NCBI GenBank assembly: GCA_002844335.1
Contig: CP019155.1
Span: 434,001-498,000, forward strand
DNA from: Haloarcula taiwanensis
GTDB lineage: Archaea > Halobacteriota > Halobacteria > Halobacteriales > Haloarculaceae
DNA length: 64,000 nt
Direction: 5' to 3'
In this document: positions 35,241 through 44,296 of the stretch, one piece after another
How positions within the stretch are numbered: the first letter of the stretch is position 1
How the letters are laid out: each line of letters starts with the position of its first letter
Position numbers and translations under genes: made by a program
The notes under the pieces: generated by a model
What the model saw: only the letters and a program-made list of their open reading frames with translations
The model's database searches: none
Told to the model about the DNA's origin: nothing

Positions 35241-35246
35241 GCCTAA
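35226..35246. promoter_or_regulatory. DtxR-like double palindrome over the ABC operon start
   Basis: TTAGGCATGCCTAA (35233-35246) is a perfect 14-bp palindrome containing the ATG of the substrate-binding gene, and GCCTAAATTAGGC (35226-35238) forms a second palindrome overlapping it. The half-site TTAGGC resembles DtxR/IdeR/MntR-family boxes. The TATA box at about 35262-35272 places the transcription start in or beside it. Confidence 0.6.
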
Positions 35247-35579
35247 AATGAATGGACAGTAGTTAATATAATCTTTCCTTCCAACCGAGAATAACAGACA
35301 ACCACACCAAGTGTAGACGTATTTCTGTGAGTGTGCAGCGGTGATACCCCTCTAGATACACCCAGAACCCTATGGCACGGCTGAGTGCAAATCAGCCACC
35401 AGCGATGGCGATATACTCGCGTATTCGCGGGACCCTCCACTAACGGGCTCCGTCGCAGGACCACAGTCCAGTTGCCGAAGTACGCTGCAGAAAGACGCGG
35501 TCGATCGGCTGCCCACCGATCTTAACAGGTCCGTGGCGAAATCTTCGACCGGCCGGTGGACAGAGTGTCTCCGCTTCTC
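35247..35579. other. Intergenic region without recognised gene
   Basis: Carries the ABC operon promoter at its left edge. Both strands were read; frames are short and not protein-like. A minus-strand stretch near 35470-35530 has fairly G+C-rich codon-like text, but no family was recognised. Confidence 0.4.
35262..35272 (-). promoter_or_regulatory. TATA box of the ABC importer operon
   Basis: ATTATATTAAC on the minus strand is about 25-30 bases upstream of the ATG at 35240, giving an almost leaderless transcript whose start lies in the palindrome. Confidence 0.5.
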
Positions 35580-35807
35580 TTACTCCTCTGGCCGCCCGAT
35601 AGCATTCTGAGCCTCACTGCTGCTGAGTTGCCACACGAGAATCCCGAGTGAGACGAACGCAACAGCAGCCGTAGCGATGTACCCGGCAGTGCTGATAGTA
35701 AACAGCCGCTCTGGAAAGAGCGCAAGCACAATGAGCAGGCCCATGGTCGAAAGACTAGTCAGCGAGGGAACGATCATGAGCCAAAATTGTCGCGCGACAC
35801 TACCCAT
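35580..35807 (-). CDS. Small two-helix membrane protein
   Basis: 75 residues from ATG 35807 (MGSVARQFWLMIVPSL...). Two helices (about 7-28 and 38-60) and an acidic end SSSEAQNAIGRPEE. A TATA-like GATAAGATAC about 30 bases upstream fits this ATG and argues against the in-frame ATG at 35861. No family recognised. Confidence 0.6.
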   Translation of the reverse strand: MGSVARQFWLMIVPSLTSLSTMGLLIVLALFPERLFTISTAGYIATAAVAFVSLGILVWQLSSSEAQNAIGRPEE

Positions 35808-36108
35808 GCGACGCTCTTCGATTCCAAGTAGTATGTATCTTATCAGCCAGAAACGCGCCACCGGCTATACTGTTTGAACGCCGTGCACCAGCTCAACCCA
35901 CAGTGCGGAACAACTGTTGGCCTCAAAGCTACGGGCTTTTCACGCGAGTTATGGAAAGCTGTTACTGCTGTTACCGACGATTCTCTGACCTCGCGTTCAG
36001 CGGTATCTCGTTCAGCTACACCTGTGCCCCGTCCTATACAAGCGGCTGGCTGTGGATTGTGAATAGAATAGAAGCCCGACAGAGCACCATGGCTGATGGT
36101 ATTGGCTG

Positions 36109-37338
36109 TCATGTAGTCCTCGCAACTGAGCGTGCAACACGGAGTAACGTGCTGTCGTCGGCCGTGTCGGCAGGGAACCTGCTCACATAATAGGTGGTGC
36201 GATTCACCGACCAACTAATCCGGACCGTTCTGTTTGTCTGCGTTTGCCTTGCTTCGTACTCACCCACTTGCACGGGCGTCCCTGTAGTCGTGTTCCGTGT
36301 CCCGTTGAGAATTCCAATCCTGTAGTGTGTGTCAGTGCTCGTAGACTCATATCTGAGCATCGCTACCTCTGGATCAGTTGAGCGGTGCGACGCGACGTCT
36401 AACTCGAATTCTGCCGGCATGTTCGGGTTCGGCACTGGAAGTGACGCAGCGTCGGCCAGCGCCGCTCGTGACTCGTACGTATTGAACTGGACCTGTTGTG
36501 CATCATCCGGAACCTCTTGCGGGTCGAGCTGGAACGTTCCAGGCTCGAACGTCGGATTGAACGTTACATTCCGATACGTGACTAGGTATTCGTAGTCATC
36601 ACCGTTGGCAACGAACGACGTCTGGCGCTTGATCGGAAACAGGAACTCAGTATCTAGCCACAGCGTCTGTGACCGTAACGACATATCTTCATTGGCCGGC
36701 GCGATCTCTAACCGATAGGTTTCTCGCCCAGCAATCGTTTCTGTGCCATTATATACGACCGTCACGTTCCCGCCACGATACGCAGCTGAACTGTTTTCTC
36801 CAGACTCGTCTTCGCGTGGCACTACTGGCAGGGGTGAAATGCCCGGGGTCGACGTCGGCTGCGAGACAGGGCGGTTACTTTTGGCCGCAGCGAGAAGCTC
36901 TGGATACGTCGTCTCTGTAGCGCTATCAGTGGTCTGGAACGACATTCGGTGGAGCTCATTCGACTCCGGGTCATAGGACACAAGCCTTGACCTGTTTGCA
37001 ATAATAAATCCGCCTTCACCAACCCGGGGTGGTCTTGTTTCCTCCGTTTTAGTAACCGATATCACCCGCTCAAAATACGCAAATGAGCGAACTCGTTCTC
37101 GCTTTTGCGTGACGATTGTTGTTGTTTTGTCGTTCCGGGTTCGGACTGTCGTTACCGTTGCGTTGACGGTATCAAGCGACGCGTAGCGCTCTGTTGCCTC
37201 AGCTTCTGATGGTAGCTCCGCACTCCCACTGGATGAACTCCCGATTGCACTACAGCCGCTCGCTGTGACTAGTATCACCACAACAACTACACGCACAACC
37301 TCTCGCAAACTGAATAGCTTTCTCGTAAGCCGATACAT
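36109..37338 (-). CDS. LolA-like secreted lipoprotein
   Basis: 409 residues. Hydrophobic N-terminus VVRVVVVVILVTASGC with lipobox ASGC. The mature part has two LolA/RseB-like beta domains: NATVTTVRTRNDKTTTIVTQKRERVRSFAYFER and YRLEIAPANEDMSLRSQTLWLDTEFLFPIKRQTSF, with NPTFEPGTFQLDPQEVPDDA between, the typical outer-membrane-lipoprotein-carrier-like outline seen in haloarchaeal secreted proteins. TATTTTATATTC about 25-30 bases upstream fits the ATG at 37338. Role unknown. Confidence 0.75.
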   Translation of the reverse strand: MYRLTRKLFSLREVVRVVVVVILVTASGCSAIGSSSSGSAELPSEAEATERYASLDTVNATVTTVRTRNDKTTTIVTQKRERVRSFAYFERVISVTKTEETRPPRVGEGGFIIANRSRLVSYDPESNELHRMSFQTTDSATETTYPELLAAAKSNRPVSQPTSTPGISPLPVVPREDESGENSSAAYRGGNVTVVYNGTETIAGRETYRLEIAPANEDMSLRSQTLWLDTEFLFPIKRQTSFVANGDDYEYLVTYRNVTFNPTFEPGTFQLDPQEVPDDAQQVQFNTYESRAALADAASLPVPNPNMPAEFELDVASHRSTDPEVAMLRYESTSTDTHYRIGILNGTRNTTTGTPVQVGEYEARQTQTNRTVRISWSVNRTTYYVSRFPADTADDSTLLRVARSVARTT

Positions 37339-37602
37339 CTGTTAGGATATGATACTGCTTGGATGAATATAAAATACGGTTTCACGGCCTGATTGTGTTC
37401 TTGTTTCGAATAATACGCTCGCCGGGAAGACAGTTACATCACTCGCAAGTGTTTCGAACAGTGGCGGCGAAATACAACCTTGTCGGCGTCTCAATCGGCC
37501 CAAAGGACAGGCCCGTCACACTCATAGCTGACCCAGTAGTAGGCTGCGAAAAGCAGCCCATCTTGGAGGCGTAGTTCAGGCGAGTCGGTCAGTACAGCAG
37601 AC

Positions 37603-37941
37603 TCAGGCCCCGTCCATGTCGCCAATAGCCCCAGCCATCCCAAGAAGCAGTAATCCGTACCCGGCGAGGCCGGCGGGGATTGATGCCTAGAGAAGCAAAT
37701 ACCCAGTAAATGCTCCAATGCCGCCGATAATACCCTCGCGTTTCCTCGCCGACCGATTCGACTGCCCACGAGAAAGAGAGAGCCACTGCTGTTTATGTGC
37801 CAAAATCAGTGATGTTACCACACCGTACAGTGGGAGAAGCGAAAGCATGACCAGGTGGTCCGATGCGGCGAACGCTACTGCAAAAACGGTGATTAGCAGT
37901 CCAACGCCTGCTGAAATGGCGTATCGGAGGGCGGTGCGCAT
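37603..37941 (-). pseudogene. Small membrane protein gene interrupted by in-frame TAG
   Basis: An 84-residue frame (MRTALRYAISAGVGLL..., ending FTGYLLL) stops at TAG (37687-37689). In the same frame after the TAG the reading continues as ASIPAGLAGYGLLLLGMAGAIG and ends GDMDGA at a TGA (37603-37605). The continuation is a clean membrane helix, so a four-helix protein of about 112 residues seems to have been cut by a nonsense change, or it is a shorter three-helix product. Pyrrolysine readthrough is not expected in haloarchaea. Confidence 0.6.
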
Positions 37942-38448
37942 ACATCAAGTTACAGCTACCGGACCAAGTACGGTACGAAATCTGTATACAACAGCCACAG
38001 ACGGGCTGACCAGTTCTTGCTAAGCGTTCATAGTGAGACAGTCACACTGAGAATCAAATCCGCCGCACCATCGCCATGGCTCTCAGCCCGGTGGCCCGCC
38101 ACTGACAACTATTCCAGAAGGCTTCGTTGCGCTCGCAGCCAGATGACTGCGCAGGCCGCTCTATTAGCCGATTCGTGCTACACACACGCTCGTCGACGGC
38201 CCTTGTCGCTGAGAAGACTTATTCGCAGGGATCATCTCGTTCAATTCGGATCCCTATTGTTGGTTTCATAACAGTTACAGATAACGCCACCACCGACCGC
38301 CGTGTGACCGTACCGATAACATCGTGACGACAACTGACGCGTAGCTATTCCACTACCCACCGCTACAGCGCAGCTTCCGAACTGTCACCGCTTGACCTGA
38401 CCAAATATACTCGGCGACAGACAGCATACGTTAGCAGTACGGTGTTCC
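37942..38448. other. Intergenic region without recognised gene
   Basis: About 500 bases read on both strands. No frame with protein-like composition, no clear palindrome. Codon use does not resemble the neighbours; it looks like decayed DNA. Confidence 0.4.
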
Positions 38449-38620
38449 CTATTCCGCGGCGCCTGCGCTCAACGAGATTTTGGCTTCCAGACTGTCGAGC
38501 GTACGACTAACAGTTGCTTTCGAGAGTTCTGTCCGCTTGACGACCTCGCTCTGTGGCAAGACACCGTCAGGGCCGAGTACCGCCCAATGCCACACCAGTC
38601 CGAAAGCCTTCGTCGGATCG
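38449..38620 (-). pseudogene. Winged-helix regulator fragment
   Basis: The minus-strand frame reads DPTKAFGLVWHWAVLGPDGV, then LPQSEVVKRTELSKATVSRTLDSLEAK, a typical MarR/IclR-like helix-turn-helix, and then ends abruptly ISLSAGAAE before TAG. A TGA sits just before the fragment in the same frame, and the expected wing after SLEAK is missing. It is therefore a remnant of a longer, probably membrane-linked haloarchaeal regulator and not an intact gene. A GTG at 38595 could still start a 48-residue product. Confidence 0.55.
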
Positions 38621-38792
38621 TCTCAAGAAGAAGCATACCCGTCGGGAATGGTGAACAGAGTGTCCTAACGGAACCATAGTACGCCGAACGAGTCACCCTG
38701 GATTATCCGAAACAGGTGGCCTCTCACCACTGAGGGAAAGCCCCGTCCGCCTGTATGAAAAAATCAACATAGCTACGACCGAACTAACACCT

Positions 38793-39830
38793 ATGTCCTC
38801 GTGTACCCGCCGCACCCTCCTCGCAGCTGCTGGAGCTGGACTGGGAGTCTCCCTCGCTGGTTGTGGATCTCTTGTGAACAATTCACCGGCAGCAGAGGCT
38901 CCGCCCGCTAGAGAGCTTGATAGATATCGCGTTTTTGTCGCTAAAGAAGTCGACTTCCCGGGCCCTAGGCCGGTTTCATCTGTCACGGATGGAGCCAGTG
39001 CTGACGTGAGTGTGTACCCATCCGGGGACGACCAAGTCCAGCGAGTCCGCGACTGTCTCACTGACGGCCGCCCTGCTGTCGTGGCAGGCGCGGACGCGCA
39101 GTGGACCGTTATGCAGGCGTGCGCCGACAGTGAGCGTCGGTACGGCTTCACTCAGAACGGGTGGGGGCCAACGGACCGGATCGCCGCTGCTGTCCCGAAA
39201 CAGGGCCGACTGGACACACACAAATTCGTCGGTGCAGAGCTACCGCGGGACCTTCCGTGGGCTGTCAGTGAAGTGCTCGAACCATCGTTGCCGGAGTGTC
39301 CCGCGCCATTGGAGTTGGAGGGTCCTGACGGTGCCACGACCATCGGCCGGTCACGAATTCGCGGAGTGAACGATGTCGGCGGCTTTGATCGCTGGGATAC
39401 CCTTCGGATGGCTGCTAATGTTGACCCAGCGGTAGTCTCTGTCGATATGCAGGCCACAGTGTACGGCGGGTCCACCCAGAGCGATACCAGCTCGTACAAA
39501 CCAGACCGGATCCGTTTCGTTTCGGATTTCCCGGGGAAGATAACCGGAATGAGTCCCCAAGACGCTGGGTTAGATAGTCTCACTGTTGAGGCCACCAGTA
39601 ATACCGGTCCCGAGACGACTCTCACACAGTATACGTTCACACCACGAGGGAAAAGATACCAGGGAGCTTTTGCAGCCTGTGCGCGGACGCAGTTCCGGAC
39701 GCGGAAGACTGAACCACCGATATCGTATGACTCTAACGGGCGATTTCGATGGCGGGATCCACAACTGCTTGACGACGATACATGGGTACATCATACGCCC
39801 GGACAAGCTGTCTGGTACCCGAACCGCTGA
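38793..39830 (+). CDS. Tat lipoprotein of unknown function
   Basis: 345 residues. MSSCTRRTLLAAAGAGLGVSLAGC has a Tat-like RR and lipobox LAGC. The mature part has no recognised family; features include DGRPAVVAGADAQWTVMQACADSERRYGFTQNGWGP and a Cys-poor beta-rich C-terminus with YTFTPRGKRYQGAFAACAR. It precedes the convergent DUF6498-like gene. Confidence 0.68.
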   Translation: MSSCTRRTLLAAAGAGLGVSLAGCGSLVNNSPAAEAPPARELDRYRVFVAKEVDFPGPRPVSSVTDGASADVSVYPSGDDQVQRVRDCLTDGRPAVVAGADAQWTVMQACADSERRYGFTQNGWGPTDRIAAAVPKQGRLDTHKFVGAELPRDLPWAVSEVLEPSLPECPAPLELEGPDGATTIGRSRIRGVNDVGGFDRWDTLRMAANVDPAVVSVDMQATVYGGSTQSDTSSYKPDRIRFVSDFPGKITGMSPQDAGLDSLTVEATSNTGPETTLTQYTFTPRGKRYQGAFAACARTQFRTRKTEPPISYDSNGRFRWRDPQLLDDDTWVHHTPGQAVWYPNR

Positions 39831-39912
39831 CTCCGACCGAATTCGCTTCGACGACTCCACGTCAATGTAGCCATGAAAAGCGGTCGATCAATGGCTCGCC
39901 GAAGGCGCTCAC

Positions 39913-41301
39913 TCAGATCCGAGACAGCGCGACGTACAACAAGATACCAGCGTGAATCACGGCGAACGGTCCGATAACAACCAGTGAAGCGTAGGCTGTT
40001 CCCGAGTCGATTCCGGGGGCGAGGAACAGCCCGGCTGGTACTGCGAGAAAAAAGAGCAACAGGCCGCCGGCAGCTGCGATGATCGTTGGATCCCGCTCTG
40101 GCCGTTCCGTTTGGTGTACTGGAAGCTGTAGCGTGTTGATTGCTTCGTCGAGATCAGACAGCGGGCCGAACTGCACGCTACCTCCGTCGACCGAATCAAC
40201 GCCAGTGATTCGTAACCGGCCCGTGTCACGAAGCCGGTCGACGATAGCGTTAATAACGGAAAAGTCGGTTCCCGGACCGACCGTGGCAATCCACTGCGGT
40301 GACTCCAACAGTCGGTCGTAAGCGACCAGAAACTCGCCCCGGCGTTGGTACTCGATCGTTCCGTAGCGGAGGTAGAAACTCAGCATACGAGCACCGATAA
40401 TACAGAGAAGTACGACCGAGAGCAGCCCGATCCAGACCGGGTGACCGATCTGTAGCGCGACGACAAGCGCCGCGACAGTGAGAAGTGTGAACCGCGAGAC
40501 TAGTGCGAACCCGACGGCGCTGAGACTTCCCAGTATAACGGACTTCTTGTCGACGACAACACTGGCTTCGACCGGCTCTTCAGGCATCTTTGGCTCCGGT
40601 GGCGGTTCGCTTCTGGGCAAGTCATCTGAAAGGTCTATATTCACATCGAGAAGCGACCCTCCGAAATGCTCCACGTAGAACCGGTAGACCGAACTGAGTG
40701 TTTTTCCGATGACAAGTCCCGTTAGCAGCGTTATACGACCGGCACGGGACCCACCCAGCGTGAGAAGCCCGACAAAGAGCAGTACCAAGGTCAACTGTGC
40801 CGGTGTCCGGATCAGTTCCTGCGCAGACACGTCGCGATACTCACCGGTGCCGATGTACTCAACCACGAACTCCTCGATCTGTGAGAACAGCAACGCCGCG
40901 ATGCTCACAGCGAGGCCCACTGAGACCTGAATCGCCGGCCCGAGCGTCATGAGGTAGACAAGGCTGATCGGCCCGATGAATCCGAACCAGACCCCCAACA
41001 CCGTGAGCGCGAAAGGAATGTTCCGTGGATAAATCGGTGGCAAATTCGAATAGAGCTGAAAACTACCGCGTTTCTCCCGGAGTTCATGTAACGGCTCGTG
41101 CTGTCCGGGACGTCCCGGAGATCCCTGCTCAGCGAACAGGGCCTTCGTCGCTGCGATGAGGACTGAAAAGGCGGCCTCAGCTGTGTAGACAACGAGTAAT
41201 AGCCAGAGGTCCCAGCCCCAGGCAGTGACTCCGACCAGCGGAATACAGTTCGCAGCGATTACACCCAGACCGCGGACGAAAGTCGGGAACCGCTGGGTCA
41301 T
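39913..41301 (-). CDS. DUF6498-like multi-membrane protein
   Basis: 462 residues with about nine helices (AANCIPLVGVTAWGWDLWLLLVVYTAEAAFS..., NIPFALTVLGVWFGFIGPISLVYLM, etc.) and a C-terminal PH-like part YGTIEYQRRGEFLVAYDRLLESPQWI. It is a diverged relative of the protein at 19557-20855. ATG 41301 (MTQRFPTF) preferred; an ATG 12 bases upstream adds MLPI. Function unknown. Confidence 0.72.
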   Translation of the reverse strand: MTQRFPTFVRGLGVIAANCIPLVGVTAWGWDLWLLLVVYTAEAAFSVLIAATKALFAEQGSPGRPGQHEPLHELREKRGSFQLYSNLPPIYPRNIPFALTVLGVWFGFIGPISLVYLMTLGPAIQVSVGLAVSIAALLFSQIEEFVVEYIGTGEYRDVSAQELIRTPAQLTLVLLFVGLLTLGGSRAGRITLLTGLVIGKTLSSVYRFYVEHFGGSLLDVNIDLSDDLPRSEPPPEPKMPEEPVEASVVVDKKSVILGSLSAVGFALVSRFTLLTVAALVVALQIGHPVWIGLLSVVLLCIIGARMLSFYLRYGTIEYQRRGEFLVAYDRLLESPQWIATVGPGTDFSVINAIVDRLRDTGRLRITGVDSVDGGSVQFGPLSDLDEAINTLQLPVHQTERPERDPTIIAAAGGLLLFFLAVPAGLFLAPGIDSGTAYASLVVIGPFAVIHAGILLYVALSRI

Positions 41302-41711
41302 GATTGGTAGCACTCAAGTCGTTACACCTGAACAACAAACATACTTCGAATTCGATAGCACGGCTGAACTGCACCTGTATGACCGTTGCCAGTACAGTAC
41401 AGAGAGGCCGTCAAGAACAGAAGGTATCGCCAGAAACCACAACCCTCCCGTCACAGGATTTCAGGCCGATGTGGCCCTGCGGTTTCCACACGCATACCCT
41501 CCAGGCGTTTCCTGCTGGGTTTCAGCATCGGCGTGGCTATGGCGACTTTTCAGAATTGCACACCTGAATCGCTGACTGCTTTTCGTAAGCTGCGGGCCGT
41601 GTAGCCCCACTTTATACGCGGGTGCGCCTCTTATGCTGTTCGGCTCGGGGCAGTTGCTGGGTCTGATACTCTAGGTAAGACATTTTTAGAATGCGATCAA
41701 ACATTAACCAG
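41302..41711. other. Intergenic region without recognised gene
   Basis: About 410 bases, no protein-like frame. The right edge has ACATTTTTAG (41677-41686), the TATA box for the small membrane protein starting at 41712. Confidence 0.4.
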
Positions 41712-41906
41712 ATGTCAGAACCGCCCTCCAGTCGTTCAACGAGCTTTGTCAGTACAGAGACCAAGATCACAGCTGTCTTTATCATACTCGCTCTCGTGTC
41801 GGTATTCGGTAGCATAACTGTTACCGACAATCAATGGATTCACTTCGCTGTGCTACTCGGCGTTGGCGTTATCATACCGACACTCATCAACGAGTGGCGT
41901 AACTGA
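41712..41906 (+). CDS. Small two-helix membrane protein
   Basis: 64 residues from ATG 41712 (MSEPPSSRSTSFV...). Helices at about 20-38 and 44-60 (AVFIILALVSVFG and FAVLLGVGVIIPTL), ending INEWRN. The TATA-like ACATTTTTAG about 28 bases upstream fits this start; an in-frame ATG at 41691 would overlap that promoter spacing. Function unknown. Confidence 0.62.
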   Translation: MSEPPSSRSTSFVSTETKITAVFIILALVSVFGSITVTDNQWIHFAVLLGVGVIIPTLINEWRN

Positions 41907-42136
41907 TTGGGCCACACACGCGGCACGCACTATGCCAGTGCGGTCAGATTTCCCGGGGGCAACTTCACGAATACCACAGCGAGGTCCCTCGCTGCTGACC
42001 CGCTCAGCGAGATCACGTCGCTCGGTGCGACCGGGTACCTGAAATCACTGGCCGCGACTCTCCCGCTACCTCTTATCCATGCCGCCGCTCGTGCCCCGCA
42101 CACTGGCCACGCATCGTCGCACCGTCGATCCGCTAT

Positions 42137-43153
42137 TCAGTCGAGACACTCGCATTCACGAGCAGTTTGCTGGATAGCGATGCCAGCGACGTTGGCACCG
42201 TACTCAGCAGTCCGCTGAATACTGTCGAGTAAGAGACCCACGACGTAGGCCTCGCCGGGGGTATCGTGCCCGTAGAGGTCTCGATCCAGCGCCTGGAGAT
42301 TGTCGCTCAAATCGTTGCGCTTGGAGAGGGCAGCGTGTGCGGCCTCGATGCCGCCGTCGGCGAGGATCACGTCGGCGGCGTCGTCGACGACCTGTCGGGA
42401 AGTCGCCGAGAGCGACTCAATGCGATCCGCGAACGTCGCTGGCACCACTGCGTCGGGGTCGAGAGCAAAGCGCGCTATCTTCTCGGCATGGTCTGCACAT
42501 CGCTCGAACTGCCGGCTAGCATAGTAATACTCGAATAGCTCGTCACGACCGTATGAGAGCTTCTCTACCTCTTGGAGGTTTGTCAGCGCGCGACGGAAGT
42601 GTCTGGTCACCATCGCGAACAGCTTGTCGGCCTCGCTATCGCGGTTGATGACCTGCCGAGCAAGTGCTTCGTCGCCGTTTAGCACGGCCTGAACGGCATC
42701 ACGGTGCATTCCCAGCATGACAAGCCGCAACCGGAGCGCAGACTTACGCACATCGACGTTGTTGGCGTCAATGAGGTTGGTCAGGCGGATTCGCGTCTCA
42801 CCGGCCTCCAACAGTTCGAATCCTGAGAGCTTCGAGACAGTGTCCTCAACCAACTTCCGGCGCTCCGCGGAGTGGCCTGTTCTATCTAGCAGCGTCACTG
42901 TATCGAAACCGACGGCGTGCAGGGCGTGTATTTGCTGACGGATAGCGTTGTCTGAGTCGGTCGCCACATCGACTGTCGTCGTCCGGGCCTCCATCGTGCG
43001 ATCCGTTGTCGCCTCAATCAGTAGCGATCCGTCGTCGTTGGGATGCAGTGAGAGCACGGATCCAGCGTCGATTCCGTGTTCCTGCGCCCACGATTTCGGC
43101 AGAGAGACAGTAAATGTCGTTCCCCCCGAGAGTTGCACCTTCCGTGTCTCCAT
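42137..43153 (-). CDS. phoU: PhoU-family regulator with N-terminal AbrB domain
   Basis: 338 residues. METRKVQLSGGTTFTVSLPKSWAQEHGIDAGSVLSLHP is an AbrB/SpoVT swapped-hairpin DNA-binding domain. The rest has PhoU helices (RKSALRLRLVMLGMHRDAVQAVL and RQFERCADHAEKIARFAL with the E/D-rich metal-binding pattern). This architecture regulates phosphate transport in haloarchaea. It is divergent from a second PhoU-type gene and lies beside the phosphonate locus, so it may control phosphorus scavenging. Strong TATA region 43175-43195. Confidence 0.88.
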   Translation of the reverse strand: METRKVQLSGGTTFTVSLPKSWAQEHGIDAGSVLSLHPNDDGSLLIEATTDRTMEARTTTVDVATDSDNAIRQQIHALHAVGFDTVTLLDRTGHSAERRKLVEDTVSKLSGFELLEAGETRIRLTNLIDANNVDVRKSALRLRLVMLGMHRDAVQAVLNGDEALARQVINRDSEADKLFAMVTRHFRRALTNLQEVEKLSYGRDELFEYYYASRQFERCADHAEKIARFALDPDAVVPATFADRIESLSATSRQVVDDAADVILADGGIEAAHAALSKRNDLSDNLQALDRDLYGHDTPGEAYVVGLLLDSIQRTAEYGANVAGIAIQQTARECECLD

Positions 43154-43169
43154 ACACTACCCGCTGATA

Positions 43170-43300
43170 ACAGAATAGATATTATATTTTATATGAGGGG
43201 TCTATCCTGGTAGGAAGTGGTATATATCTGTACAGGCCGCCAGAGCGGAAGGGAAAAACAGAGTACGTCACGGCAGCTAACAACGCTATATAGCCGTCCG
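43170..43300. promoter_or_regulatory. Divergent promoters of the two PhoU-type genes
   Basis: Minus strand: ATATAAAATATAATATC (about 43175-43192), 25 bases from the ATG at 43153. Plus strand: CGCTATATAGCCG (43285-43297), itself a palindrome CGCTATATAGCG-like, upstream of the ATG at 43348. Confidence 0.5.
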
Positions 43301-43347
43301 GACAGTCTGTGGAACAGGGCTAATACTGCAAGTAGAGAGAAGCAGCT

Positions 43348-44256
43348 ATGTCCCATCGAACGTGGCACCACCCGCTGGCGAGGGATCAACAGGGTCGCGA
43401 TGCAACACGTGCACAGGTTGTCGAGGCGATTGACCGAACCGCTCCGAAGACGAAAGAAAAGCTGGCACGCACAGTCGGTATTTCTGAACAGTACCTCTCG
43501 GAATTGCTTCAGGAACTCAAGGCCGAAAACGTCGTTCGAAAGGGCTACATTGTCGACGATGAGGCACTCTACCGTGGTGCACCGAACATCTCGAAGCTAT
43601 ACGGTGGATCAGCCGAAGAGACCGAAACAGATGCCGATGTATCTGATGACCGAGGTGCAGCGCTCCTCAAACTGCTCGCACGATTAGAGTCGGTGACCAC
43701 CCGCCAGTACGAAGCGGCTCGTGCAGCCTTCGAAGGTGACCCTGTTGATCGCTCGGCGAAGAAACTTGAATCGTTGACCAATGAGCGCTACTCCGCAGTG
43801 CTGTCGGAATTGAAGTCCTACACGCTGACGACTGATTGGCCCGGTAACCGCGTCGCTGCCGACCTTTCGACGATTGCGACCAATCTCGAAATCGTCGGCG
43901 ACCGGGCCTGCTTCATTGCCGACGTGGTCGCTCGTGAGGAGACCGACGCGACTGGGATGGTGAACGAACGGATGACGGATATTTTTGCATCCGGGGAGCA
44001 GATCAACGACTACTTTTCGAGAATTCTATTCGACTGTGAACTCGAAGTACTCGACAGACTCCGAGAGGAGGAGGTCACTGTCCACCGGGATCTGGATGAG
44101 TTATTCGAACTGGTGACAGCGTACGACCCCGATATGTACGGGTATCTCGTCACCATTACGCGTGCACTTGAACGGGCTATCTACTACTGGGTCGACGCCG
44201 CTGAGCTGGCCGTTCAGTTGCATTCTGGCGTCCAGCCGGACCACGTCGAGATCTGA
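43348..44256 (+). CDS. PhoU-domain regulator with winged-helix N-terminus
   Basis: 302 residues. The first 90 residues contain QVVEAIDRTAPKTKEKLARTVGISEQYLSELLQELKAENVVRKGY, a winged helix. The C-terminal 200 residues are PhoU-like helices (STIATNLEIVGDRACFIADVV; RALERAIYYWVDAAELAVQL). Haloarchaeal proteins of this form are transcription regulators for phosphorus metabolism. Divergent from the AbrB-PhoU gene and convergent with the phn transporter operon, so a role in controlling it is plausible. Confidence 0.84.
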   Translation: MSHRTWHHPLARDQQGRDATRAQVVEAIDRTAPKTKEKLARTVGISEQYLSELLQELKAENVVRKGYIVDDEALYRGAPNISKLYGGSAEETETDADVSDDRGAALLKLLARLESVTTRQYEAARAAFEGDPVDRSAKKLESLTNERYSAVLSELKSYTLTTDWPGNRVAADLSTIATNLEIVGDRACFIADVVAREETDATGMVNERMTDIFASGEQINDYFSRILFDCELEVLDRLREEEVTVHRDLDELFELVTAYDPDMYGYLVTITRALERAIYYWVDAAELAVQLHSGVQPDHVEI

Positions 44257-44296
44257 ACCGACAAAAACAGCGCGAGTACAGACGGGTCCAGACTGC

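Noticed and set aside
35862-36108. Short frames between membrane protein and LolA-like lipoprotein
   Set aside because: Composition and length do not support a gene.
41907-42218. Open frame on the plus strand after the small membrane protein
   Set aside because: It overlaps the phoU 3' end on the opposite strand and its composition is not protein-like.
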